Assembly (NCBI RefSeq): GCF_029203305.1
Contig: NC_089462.1
Location: 1,736,001 to 1,800,000, forward strand
DNA: 64,000 bases
From: Yamadazyma tenuis
Taxonomy: Eukaryota; Ascomycota; Pichiomycetes; Serinales; Debaryomycetaceae
Reading direction: 5' to 3'
The notes under the pieces are model-generated. The model was not told where the DNA came from. It saw only the letters and a program-made list of their open reading frames with translations, and did not search any database. The position numbers and the translations under genes were made by a program. The number at the start of each line of letters is the position of its first letter. Within the stretch, counting starts at the first letter, position 1. Positions 46,311 to 55,946 of this stretch are shown here, in pieces.

Positions 46311-47057
46311 ATGGTTAAGTTGATCCTCGTTAGACACGGACAGTCCGAATGGAACGAAAAGAACTTGTTCACCGGTTGGGTGGACTGCCGTTTATCCGAA
46401 GTGGGTGAGAAGGAAGCTCACAGAGCCGGGGAGTTGCTCCTGGAAGCAGGTTTACAAGTTGATATTTTGTACACCTCCAAGTTGTCCAGAGCCATCCAAA
46501 CCGCCAACATCGCCTTGAGTTCGGCCGACCAATTGTACGTCCCTGTCAAGAGATCGTGGAGATTGAACGAAAGACACTATGGTGATTTACAGGGTAAAGA
46601 CAAGGCCGAGACCTTGGAATTATACGGCAAAGAAAAGTTCCAAACCTGGAGAAGGTCTTTTGACGTGCCACCTCCAGTCATTGCCGACAGCTCCAAGTTC
46701 TCTCAAGCAGGTGACGTTAGATACAATGATGTGGACCCTGCGGTATTGCCAAAAACTGAGTCGTTGAAGTTGGTGATTGACAGATTGTTGCCATACTGGC
46801 AAGACGAAATCGCCAAGGACTTGTTGGACGGCAAGACTGTTTTGGTTGCTGCCCACGGAAACTCATTGAGAGCTTTGGTCAAGCACTTGGATAAAATTTC
46901 TGATGCTGACATTGCTGGATTGAACATTCCAACTGGAATCCCATTGGTCTACGAATTGGATGAGAAATTACAACCCATCAAACCAGCCTACTACTTGGAC
47001 CCAGAAGCTGCTGCTGCTGGTGCCGCTGCTGTTGCTGCCCAGGGTACTAAGAAGTAA
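46311..47057 (+). CDS. GPM1: 2,3-bisphosphoglycerate-dependent phosphoglycerate mutase
   Basis: The 248-residue glycolytic enzyme (Sc Gpm1 is 247) interconverts 3- and 2-phosphoglycerate. Motifs are [10 protein letters not shown] (phosphohistidine at residue 9-11), [12 protein letters not shown] and [10 protein letters not shown]. The C-terminal Ala-rich tail ([16 protein letters not shown]) is encoded by GCT runs. Codon choice is strongly biased to TTG, AGA, GGT and GCC, and no in-frame CTG was noticed, as expected for an abundant protein in a CTG-Ser yeast. The ATG at 46311 has an A-rich context (cataaaATGG) and a TATA box 60 bp upstream. Confidence 0.98.
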   Translation: MVKLILVRHGQSEWNEKNLFTGWVDCRLSEVGEKEAHRAGELLLEAGLQVDILYTSKLSRAIQTANIALSSADQLYVPVKRSWRLNERHYGDLQGKDKAETLELYGKEKFQTWRRSFDVPPPVIADSSKFSQAGDVRYNDVDPAVLPKTESLKLVIDRLLPYWQDEIAKDLLDGKTVLVAAHGNSLRALVKHLDKISDADIAGLNIPTGIPLVYELDEKLQPIKPAYYLDPEAAAAGAAAVAAQGTKK

Positions 47058-47176
47058 TCTATTTCTATATTAGTGTGTAGCTGAAATTTAAATCAACCTT
47101 GACAGTGAGCGCACTTCTCAGAACAAAAAAGTTTCCTACAACCGGTACAAACAAATCAATACAACAATATAACCCG

Positions 47177-49591
47177 ATGTTTGGAGGAAATACAAACTCA
47201 CAGTCTGGTTCGGGCGGGTTGTTTGGGGGCAATGCGTCGTCTTCGGGCAATACAGGCTCTCCCTTTGGTCAGAATCAGCAAAATCAAAATGGCTCATCGT
47301 CTGGTGGGTTGTTTGGCCAAACTACTAATAACACCAATTCTTCCACCTCTGCCTTTGGTGGCCTTGGTGTCGGTGCCAACGCCTCGGGTACGCCCCAACT
47401 GGGGTTTTCCTTTGGCGGTACGGCTGCCGCTCCAGCTTCAGCTGCTGGTTCCACGTCTGGTACGACTTTTGGTGGTAAACCAAGTGGATTTTCGTTGGGA
47501 AGCTCCAATGCTGCTGCTCCATCTGGTGGGCTCTTTGGAAACAACGATACTGCTGTGAAGCCATCGGCGTTCAGTTTCGGTGGGAGCAACCAATCCAGTG
47601 GATCTGGTTCGTTGTTTGGTGCTAAGCCAGAAGCATCTAAACCCGCTGCTGGTTTCAGTTTTGGAGCAGGCAGCTCTGCTGCAGCGCCATCATCTGGTGG
47701 TCTTTTCGGAAGCAAACCAGAGGAAAAGATCGATAAGCCAGCTTCTGGATTTAGTTTTGGGTCTTCTGGTACTACTGAACCTGCTAAACCGGCCTCAGGT
47801 TTCAGTTTTGGGGGCACACAGGCTTCTGCTACGGGTGGTTCTTCTGCTGCGGGTGGTGCTTCTGCTTCGGGCGGCTTGTTTGGTGCCAACCCTTCAAAGC
47901 TTGCGGAGTCTTCAGGAGGATTCTCTTTTGGAGGTGCCAATGCGTCTACTCCTTCTTCAGGAGGTCTTTTTGGAAGCAAACCAGATGAAACTAAGTCAGA
48001 AAAACCTTCTGGGTTCGCTTCAAGTGGTTCAACTGCCCCAGCCGCTTCTGGGTTCACTTTGGGTGGGTCAAGTGCATCAACTGGTTCTGGTGGGTTGTTT
48101 GGTTCCAAGCCAGCTGAACAAAAAGACACTCCCAAAGCCGGCTTTTCGCTTGGCAGTTCAAGCACTGCTTCAGGTGGGTTGTTTGGCAGCAAACCTGAGG
48201 AAAAGAAGGACGATAAACCCGGTTTCAGTTTGGGCTCGTCGAGTACTGGAGGTTTGTTTGGCAGCAAGCCTGAAGAGAAGAAGGCCGACAAACCAGGGTT
48301 CAGCTTAGGAGGACCACCAGCAGCTTCTTCTGGGGGTTTGTTTGGTAACAAGACTGAAACCACTGACAAGCTTTCTTCGGGGTTCACCTTTGGAGCCTCA
48401 AAGCCCGACGAAAAGAAGGACGACAAGCCTGCTTCTGGGGGGTTGTTTGGAGCCAAACCAGAAGAAAAGAAGACCGACAAACCAGCAACCAGTGGGTTTA
48501 GCCTTGGAGGAACTGCTCCATCTGGAGGACTTTTCGGTGCTAAACCAACTGAAAAGAAGGATGACAAGCCTGCGTCTGGGGGGTTGTTTGGAGCCAAACC
48601 AGAAGAAAAGAAGACCGACAAACCAGCAACCAGTGGGTTTAGCCTTGGAGGAAGTGCTCCATCTGGAGGTCTCTTTGGTTCCAAACCAACTGAAAAGAAG
48701 GAGGACAAACCCACCACTGGTGGGTTCAGCCTCGGAGGAGGATCTGCTTCTGCGGGGGGTCTCTTTGGTAACAAGACCGAAGACAAGAAAGATGATAAGC
48801 CTGCTGCTGCTGGTACTACTAGTTCTTGTACCACCAGTGGGTTCCTGCTTGGTGGAGCTAAGCCAGAAGAAAATAAGGCCGGCGAATCCAAGCCTGCCAG
48901 CACGGTGCCTTTGAAGGTAGAACCCTTGGAAGTGTCCATAGACAACAAAACCATGGATGACTTGATAACAAAATGGTCCAAACAGTTAAATAGCACCTCC
49001 AACATTTTCGAATCATACACCACTAAGGTCAAGCAGTGGGACCAAGAGTTGGTCGAGAGTGGAGAAGAGATCTCGAGATTACACCAAGATACGTTGGAGG
49101 CCCAGAACTTACAGAACAACATCGACCAACACTTGGTTTTCGTTGAAAGTCAGCAAGACGAGTTGGAGAAGCTCTTGGACAACTACGAGCAGCAAGCCGA
49201 CACGTTGTTGAACAACATTGAGAACAACTCGTTCAGAAACGACAATATACTAATGGGATCGGCGGGAGCCAAACAGGCCAATGGCTTGAGTGTCACTGAC
49301 AAGTTGAGAGAAAAAGCATACCACAACGCCGAGTTGTTGGACGAAAAGTTGGGCAACATGGGCGAGAACTTGACGGTATTAATCAACGAAATCAACTCGA
49401 TTAGTGATATCTTCAACCAAAACTCCTTGAAAGATTTCCAAGATCCAAAAGCCGACACCAAAGAGAACCCTATCGAGGAGATCTTGAAGTTGTTGAACTT
49501 GCATTTAGAGAACTTGAAGTATGTGGAGCGGTCAGAAGAGGTGTTGAAGGAGAAGATAAAGAAAATTGATGCCTCCAAGAAACACATCTAG
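47177..49591 (+). CDS. NSP1: FG nucleoporin Nsp1
   Basis: The 804-residue protein (Sc Nsp1 is 823) has an N-terminal GLFG-rich part. A long array then alternates GGLFGSKPEEKK spacers with GFSFGG/GFSLGG units (to about residue 590). The C-terminal coiled-coil domain (about 595-804, beginning MDDLITKWSKQL) assembles with Nup57/Nup49 and Nup82. It lines the central channel of the nuclear pore. One unit near residue 557 has CTG at the serine position (48845-48847), evidence for CUG-Ser decoding. A 141-bp unit is tandemly duplicated near 48450-48731. The start is the ATG at 47177 (MFGGNTNS); the frame is open to a TTG at 47099. Confidence 0.95.
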   Translation: MFGGNTNSQSGSGGLFGGNASSSGNTGSPFGQNQQNQNGSSSGGLFGQTTNNTNSSTSAFGGLGVGANASGTPQLGFSFGGTAAAPASAAGSTSGTTFGGKPSGFSLGSSNAAAPSGGLFGNNDTAVKPSAFSFGGSNQSSGSGSLFGAKPEASKPAAGFSFGAGSSAAAPSSGGLFGSKPEEKIDKPASGFSFGSSGTTEPAKPASGFSFGGTQASATGGSSAAGGASASGGLFGANPSKLAESSGGFSFGGANASTPSSGGLFGSKPDETKSEKPSGFASSGSTAPAASGFTLGGSSASTGSGGLFGSKPAEQKDTPKAGFSLGSSSTASGGLFGSKPEEKKDDKPGFSLGSSSTGGLFGSKPEEKKADKPGFSLGGPPAASSGGLFGNKTETTDKLSSGFTFGASKPDEKKDDKPASGGLFGAKPEEKKTDKPATSGFSLGGTAPSGGLFGAKPTEKKDDKPASGGLFGAKPEEKKTDKPATSGFSLGGSAPSGGLFGSKPTEKKEDKPTTGGFSLGGGSASAGGLFGNKTEDKKDDKPAAAGTTSSCTTSGFLLGGAKPEENKAGESKPASTVPLKVEPLEVSIDNKTMDDLITKWSKQLNSTSNIFESYTTKVKQWDQELVESGEEISRLHQDTLEAQNLQNNIDQHLVFVESQQDELEKLLDNYEQQADTLLNNIENNSFRNDNILMGSAGAKQANGLSVTDKLREKAYHNAELLDEKLGNMGENLTVLINEINSISDIFNQNSLKDFQDPKADTKENPIEEILKLLNLHLENLKYVERSEEVLKEKIKKIDASKKHI
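48450..48731 (+). repeat. NSP1: 141-bp tandem duplication in the NSP1 FG region
   Basis: The block starting gagccaaaccagaagaaaag at 48450 recurs at 48591. Each 47-residue unit carries GAKPEEKKTDKPATSGFSLG and GLFG elements, with few differences. It marks recent length change in the FG array. Confidence 0.8.
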
Positions 49592-49643
49592 GTGGCCTAT
49601 GTAGATTAATATAAGTAATGAAAGTTGGTGTAGCTGGTATGGC

Positions 49644-50444
49644 CTACTCCAGTTTTTTATCAGCCTTCCCATAGATATAGCATTGGCCTGCCAATACCGC
49701 ATTGAGCGCAAACGAACTTGTGTAGCCTGCCAACAAAATATAGTCTCTTCCAAGCTTGTCAAAGTTCAGAACAGTTGTGAACACCCGTATCAACGACCCC
49801 AACACGTTGGCATTGATGGTAACTGACGCCAAGTGGGTGGTGGACTTCAAGTCGTGATTTCTCTTGATCTGTGGGATCTTCGAAGCAATTGAAAATGGAA
49901 TGCTCAAGAGCTGTAACCCACTGATAGCGGACGAAGGCAAAACCTTGGCCAAAAGCACGACGGCCCCGATCACTATAGCCACTGGACGGGCCAATTGGGC
50001 CACTGCTTCGTTAATTTGCTCCTTTTCTGCTAAATCCGTCACCCGTAACTTAGATCTAGCCTTGTAGTACTCAATGAGCAAAATTATGGCTATGTTCTGC
50101 AAGCCCAACAAGAGGGCCTCGCCATATCCGACAAACGGGTTGTTGTTTTGTTGGTTATAGATCACATGGATCAAGTAGTTGAAAGACTCCAAACTGATGC
50201 CTTCTAAGGACAACCCCTGGGCCACCAGGATCCGCTGGTCCAAGAGCCTCGGGTTAATGATCTTTCTGATCTGGGGGATCTTGATGATACTGGAAACACC
50301 CACAATACTGGAGCTGAGTAGAAGTGATAACACTTTGGCTAATCCCACCATTTTGAGTTGGCCATAGGCCATTTGGAGGATCATTTTCTTGGACACCCTG
50401 GGGTCGATCAAGGTCTTGAGGAGCTGGAGAATTGGGGGGCCCAT
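49644..50444 (-). CDS. MPDU1-like PQ-loop membrane protein
   Basis: The 266-residue protein of the MPDU1/Lec35 family has seven predicted hydrophobic segments and two PQ-loop motifs: IIKIPQIRKIINP (about 53-65) and IASKIPQIKRN (about 186-196). MPDU1 is needed for use of mannose- and glucose-phosphate-dolichol in the ER. With ALG6 in the same window, this is a second gene tied to lipid-linked oligosaccharide synthesis. The family is absent from S. cerevisiae as far as I recall. The ATG at 50444 (MGPPILQLLK) is the first. It is convergent with NSP1 (52 bp between stops). Confidence 0.85.
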   Translation of the reverse strand: MGPPILQLLKTLIDPRVSKKMILQMAYGQLKMVGLAKVLSLLLSSSIVGVSSIIKIPQIRKIINPRLLDQRILVAQGLSLEGISLESFNYLIHVIYNQQNNNPFVGYGEALLLGLQNIAIILLIEYYKARSKLRVTDLAEKEQINEAVAQLARPVAIVIGAVVLLAKVLPSSAISGLQLLSIPFSIASKIPQIKRNHDLKSTTHLASVTINANVLGSLIRVFTTVLNFDKLGRDYILLAGYTSSFALNAVLAGQCYIYGKADKKLE

Positions 50445-50748
50445 GTTTGTAGGAGTAGTTTATGGAGAATTGAGGATGATTGCGTATTTTTGAATGTTTT
50501 TGTGGACGTTTTCAGAGGTTTGGGGTGATAAATGTTGGATTTCCCACATGATTTTTTTTGAGCTGCGAAAAAACGCATCGACCTGGGATGCTTCATTTAG
50601 TTAAATTGACCAATAGTGCCTAGAGATTACGCATATCTCTGCGAGTTGTCTTTCACACATATACCTCCTCCACTATACAGTATTCAACTCCTCTCGGAAT
50701 AGGGCACTATGCGATATATGAAGAAGCCTAGGTACCTGTCACCACCTT
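50445..50748. other. intergenic between MPDU1-like gene and repeat gene A
   Basis: 304 bp holding the MPDU1-like promoter and the 3' flank of gene A, both on the minus strand. It includes attttttttgagctgcgaaaaaacgc (50550-50575), a mutually complementary-looking T-run/A-run. No gene. Confidence 0.45.
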
Positions 50749-51798
50749 TCACAGTGGATATCTCACACCCAAATGGCGTAAAAGCCGACCGGCTATTACG
50801 GCCTTTAACTCATGCAGATGATGTGGAATACTGTAGAAATCAAGTGCATTTCTAATGGCATCAGAACGAGCACTCTTAATTCCCTCTATTGTTGGTACAG
50901 GAATATTTGGATACCGGCTGTTTCTGGGGAAAGGACGCAATTCAACATTGTCATCAAACACGAACAGGTTATAAATACGATTCATTGCGGTGATATGCAT
51001 CTCCAGCACCTGGTTACCGACAATAATTGACTCATTTCTGATTTGGGAGAAGAGCAGGTATTTTCCGAGCTTGTGGTTTGAATAGGAATCAATACCGTAG
51101 TGTGTCAAGCATCTGTTGACGTCGTCACCAGCTAATTCTCTAACCACCAGAATGGTTTTTAATTCAACCGATGGAGGTTGTCCATCTTTGTTCCAAATTG
51201 GTCTCAATTCTGCTGTCTCTCCAGTGATAGTTGAATTATATGCCTTGTCACGGCGAATTCCATAATCGATCACTTCGGCAACATCAACGCCCATAGCATG
51301 TAATAACTTTCTATGAAATTCAACTGTATAACATTTGTAAAACTGTAACCAGCCAGTCAAATCTTGGAGTGTAAGCCCAAGTAACTCTCTAATGGTGTTG
51401 AATCTTGGACCGAGTGGGGGAAAGACTCCATCTATAGGAACAGCTTCCAAAGTATGGTCGAAATTGATAGCTCTTCTATTTGTGGCAATAGCTCTCAATT
51501 GTGTTATGAAGTGAGTTTCCCCACCACCGCCACCACTTCTAAGATCTTCTATGGCTTCATCCATAAGACGGATCTTTTTACTTGAACTTGCAAATAATTC
51601 GAAATAAGCTCTCTTGTTGCGTTCATCTATGAATTGCTGACCAGACTCAGGCCCAAATCTAGATCTGAACTCGGCCAAAGTTAAGTTCTCCATTAGAGGA
51701 GGAGTCGTGCCACGAATGAGTAGCCTATTTGGGTATTGCATATCAGGCAGTGTTTCAACATTACCGGGGACACCTTCTTCTTCCTGGTTAGAACTCAT
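50749..51798 (-). CDS. repeat gene A: protein with 81/82-residue repeats, unknown family
   Basis: Not recognised. The 349-residue product has a polar N terminus and a Gly5 run (RSGGGGGET). It then has a conserved lead-in (INFDHTLEAVP), a degenerate first unit (NTIRELLGLTLQDLTGWLQF), one well-conserved unit (PIWNKDGQPPSVELKTILVV) and a divergent last half-unit (IRNALDFYSIPHHLHELKAV). Each unit reads as helix, FY-x-x-D/P turn, helix, then a VGVDVxxVID helix. Local likeness to helix-extension-helix (SAP/LEM-type) motifs is only suggestive. It has no signal peptide or membrane segment. The start is the ATG at 51798; the frame is open to a GTG at 51858. A TATA-like TATAAAAG (minus strand, 51866-51873) lies about 70 bp upstream. 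Gene B is a paralogue. Confidence 0.75.
   Translation of the reverse strand: MSSNQEEEGVPGNVETLPDMQYPNRLLIRGTTPPLMENLTLAEFRSRFGPESGQQFIDERNKRAYFELFASSSKKIRLMDEAIEDLRSGGGGGETHFITQLRAIATNRRAINFDHTLEAVPIDGVFPPLGPRFNTIRELLGLTLQDLTGWLQFYKCYTVEFHRKLLHAMGVDVAEVIDYGIRRDKAYNSTITGETAELRPIWNKDGQPPSVELKTILVVRELAGDDVNRCLTHYGIDSYSNHKLGKYLLFSQIRNESIIVGNQVLEMHITAMNRIYNLFVFDDNVELRPFPRNSRYPNIPVPTIEGIKSARSDAIRNALDFYSIPHHLHELKAVIAGRLLRHLGVRYPL
51126..51211 (-). repeat. 86-bp block shared with gene B (copy in A)
   Basis: Matches 53002-53087 with two substitutions, in the same orientation and reading frame. It covers the PPVEL-TILVVRELAGD part of the repeat unit. Confidence 0.85.
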
Positions 51799-52885
51799 TG
51801 AAGTTATTAAACCGAATAAGGGCTGAAGTGATTGGTTGCAAAAAAAGTATTGATCCACAAAGCGCGCTTTTATACTGATGCTAAAAAATATTATTGAGAG
51901 GTAATAACGTTATAAAGATGTAAGAGTAATCACAGCATGTATTCATTTTTTATTTACATAGTAACATTGTATTCTTTATCTGTAACTTGGGGAACTGAAA
52001 CTCAATTACTACTTCCTTTGTAGTAGGAACTCGCGAATGGATCAATAATTAATCACCATGACAATATAATTCACTATTACTAGTGGAACCAGGATTACCA
52101 AAAGAGAATAATTCAAGGCCCTATCTTGAAACAGAATGCTCTGCAAGAATTTAACCTGTTTTTAGTGCTACTGCTTCGTGTAAAGAATTAAATTATGACA
52201 TTTCTAGTGAAATAGAGTAAGGCTCGCATCATAAAGATCGCTCAGCAGTAGACCAAAGCCTTTTAAAGGTGGACATAAATGTATTCCTTATGATTATTTG
52301 GCTCTTGATGAAAGTTTTTCCACAAATTTCTTGGGATTTTTTGTTAATTCAGCACTTGAAGAGGTACTGAACCACTGTATCCATACAAGTTATGACTCAG
52401 TCCAGTGCTTGCAGTTAACCCAAAGTGGTAATTGGAACGGGTTCTTACTTATTGGAACAAACGTAGATTGGGGTTATGTAGCTTGCAGATACAATCGAGA
52501 TTGAAATTGTGTAAAAAGTGGTATCAATAGTAGCTGGTTACTAAGTAGTGTGATACTATATTGTTTTCTTGAAAACCAATATCATTTGGTTGCAAAAAAT
52601 ATTTAACCTTTTTGCTTTGTTTTCAATGCAGTGACTTGAGAGAATCGTCATAGCGTTAGGGCGTTGTTTTTTTCGGGTCTTTTATAGTGTGTATATTTTT
52701 ACAAAAAGCCGGCATCGATTTTGTTAGCTTTATCAACTACATTTAGCTCATTTACGATATTACTTTTTATACAGCGTGACTCAAATACTCCGAAAAGGAT
52801 TCTAAGAATTTAGAAGAATGAAATTTGTTGCAGCTTATCACAGGTACACTGTTCATTCCTAAAACACTGTACTCTAGTCAATCCC
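51799..52885. other. AT-rich spacer between repeat genes A and B
   Basis: About 1.1 kb, visibly richer in A+T than neighbours, with no supported gene; a 68-codon frame near 52298 lacks an ATG start. It holds two GGTTGCAAAAAA motifs (51835-51847 and 52588-52599). A near-palindrome at about 52557-52582 (ATATTG-TTTTC-tt-GAAAACCAATAT, one base bulged) lies about 300 bp beyond the end of gene B and could form a hairpin. No decayed repeat units were recognised by eye. Confidence 0.5.
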
Positions 52886-52919
52886 TTACTGTTCGATAAA
52901 TGTTGTCTCATTTCCAATC

Positions 52920-54100
52920 TCGGAGAAAAGTACGTGGATCCCAAGACGATGGTTTAAACTGGAATCAATACCGTAGTGTAACAAGCATCTGCTTATGTCA
53001 TCACCAGCTAATTCTCTAACCACCAGAATGGTTTTTAATTCAACCGGTGGAGGTTGTCCATCTCTGTTCCAAATTGGTCTCAATTCTTTTGTGTCGCCAG
53101 TGATAGTTGAGTTGTATTCCTTGTCACGGCGAATTCTCTCATCAATTACTTTGCAGTTATCAACTCCCACCGCATTGAAGATCACTCGATGGATTTCATT
53201 ATCTTCTGGATCATAGCCGTAAAATTTAGCAACTGACTGAAGATTATCACTAGCTAATTCCCTGATCGCCAGAATGGTTTTTAATTCAACCGGTGGAAGT
53301 TGTGCATCTCTGTTCCAAATTGGTCTCAATTCTGCTGTGTCCTCAATGAGAGTTGAGTTGTATAGCCTATCACCGCGAATTATGTTATCAATTACTGCAC
53401 CAACATCCACTCCAATAGATTTAAGGATCGCTCTGTGCATTTCTTTATGCATATAGTCGTGGCCGTAAAACCAGGCTACTGCCCAGAGATTGTCACCAGC
53501 TAATTCCATAACTGTCTGGATCGTATCTAATTCAACTGGTGGAGACTGGCCATCGGAGTTCAAAACTGGTACCAAACGGTGTGTGTCACAGTGCAGCATT
53601 TGATTGAAAGCTTTGGCTTTATAAATTCTGTAATCAATCACTGTGGAAACTTAAACTCCAACCGATCTAAGAATCGCTCTGTGGATTTCATCATACAGAT
53701 CATGATCGTAAAAGCTCATTACCTTTTTGAGATCCTCGCCGGTTAGTTCTATGATTGCCTGGATGGTACGTAATTCAACTGGTGGAAACTGGCCATTGTG
53801 GTTCAAAATTGGTTCCAATTGATCTTTGTGGTCGATGATAGATGAGTTTAATTGCTTTCTAGTATAAATTTTGTTATCTATAGCTGAGGAAACGTCAATT
53901 CCAACCGATCTAAGGATCATTCTGTGGATTTCATCATACAGATCATGATCATAAAAGCTCATTACCTTTTTGAGATCCTCGCCGACTAATTCTGTAATTG
54001 CCTGGATTGTTGGTAATTCAACCGGTGGAGACTGGCCATTGGGGTTCAAAATTGTCTTCAAAGGATCTTTCGAACTATCGATTTCTGAGTTCAATTGTTT
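52920..54100 (-). repeat. tandem array of 243/246-bp coding repeats in gene B
   Basis: Five copies of the unit, measured from aattcaac(c/t)ggtgga anchors. Anchor spacings, read from high to low coordinate, are 243, 243, 246 and 246 bp (81, 81, 82 and 82 codons). Spacing is kept across the in-frame TAA. A sixth, degenerate copy lies further 5' in the gene (about 54100-54290). Confidence 0.9.
53002..53087 (-). repeat. 86-bp block shared with gene A (copy in B)
   Basis: Matches 51126-51211 with two substitutions (Pro/Ser and Arg/Lys changes). It lies in the 3'-most unit of gene B, the unit that most resembles A. Confidence 0.85.
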
Positions 54101-54672
54101 GTTAGCTTGATTTCTGTTATCAATAGCTACGAAAACATCAACCTCGAGAGCTTTGAGTAAACCTCTAGGACGTTCGGATGTCGGAAGGGAGTAAAACTCT
54201 AACCACTCCTTCAACCTATCTGGTGGGAGGTCAACAAACTCTTTGATAGTTTTACACTTCTGAAGAGTATCTGGAGGATATCTCAATGTAGTTACAGGTA
54301 TTCTTTCCAAAGGTTCGTCAAAGTTAATGATTTGGCCATTATCATTGAGAGCAGTTGAGATATGTATGAAACTGGGGTCTTGATCTTCAGTTTCAGTAAC
54401 GAGTATATTTGCAGCACGGGAAATTTTCAGAGCCCTACTAACATCCTTGTCAACTGAGCCCCTTCGTTTGGGGCGTTTCTGGCTATTGGATACTTTAAGA
54501 AGATCCTCATCAAATAGGCGCTCAACTGCAACAGCAGCTGGGCATAGCGTGGGGGTAGTTGATCTGTCGTCCAATGGAGGCATTGTTTCTTAATATTTAT
54601 AACTTTATTTGTATATACGCTTTGGTTGAACCGGTTGCGGTGTTTTTGATTAGAAAGAACCCCTAGTGATAG

Positions 54673-55809
<1,137 letters not shown>

Positions 55810-55946
55810 TGTTTGGCTAATACTCTTGTATATATTGTGATTTATTGCACGCTAATATCTCTTGTATATATTAAGATCTACTGTACAACACCCAAACTCT
55901 CCTGGTACTGAATGCACAAACTGTCAACTGAATGCAAAGCCTCGTA

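Larger units (their letters stand above)
52886..54583 (-). pseudogene. repeat gene B: multi-unit paralogue of A, interrupted by in-frame TAA
   Basis: A single frame of 566 codons starts at the ATG at 54583 (MPPLDDRSTTPT). It is broken once by TAA at 53651-53653, after codon 310, and ends at a second TAA at 52886-52888. On both sides the protein consists of the same unit: GQxPPVELxTIxxxxEL, a paired helix ending FYxxD, EIHRxILxSVGVDVxxxID, then xxKxxNSxI. PPVEL anchors on the plus strand lie at 54015, 53772, 53529, 53283 and 53037. The stop falls where sister units have the Asp of SVGVDV. A degenerate first unit and the lead-in IINFDEPLERIP match gene A. B stops eight residues after the point where A continues for about 85 more. 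The basic motif KRPKRRG (residues about 37-43) could be a nuclear signal. Divergent from HEM2. Confidence 0.75.

Noticed and set aside
47284..49122. 612-codon open frame antisense to NSP1
   Set aside because: It mirrors the codon-biased FG repeats of NSP1; the Pro/Asn/Leu-rich product has no family features and the frame is a by-product of the repeat.
52298..52504. 68-codon plus-strand frame in the A-B spacer
   Set aside because: It begins with TTG, has no in-frame ATG, and sits in AT-rich spacer.
53651..53653. programmed stop-codon readthrough in gene B
   Set aside because: The context is TAA followed by GTT, not the leaky UGA/UAG-CUA type known in fungi, so a nonsense mutation is simpler.
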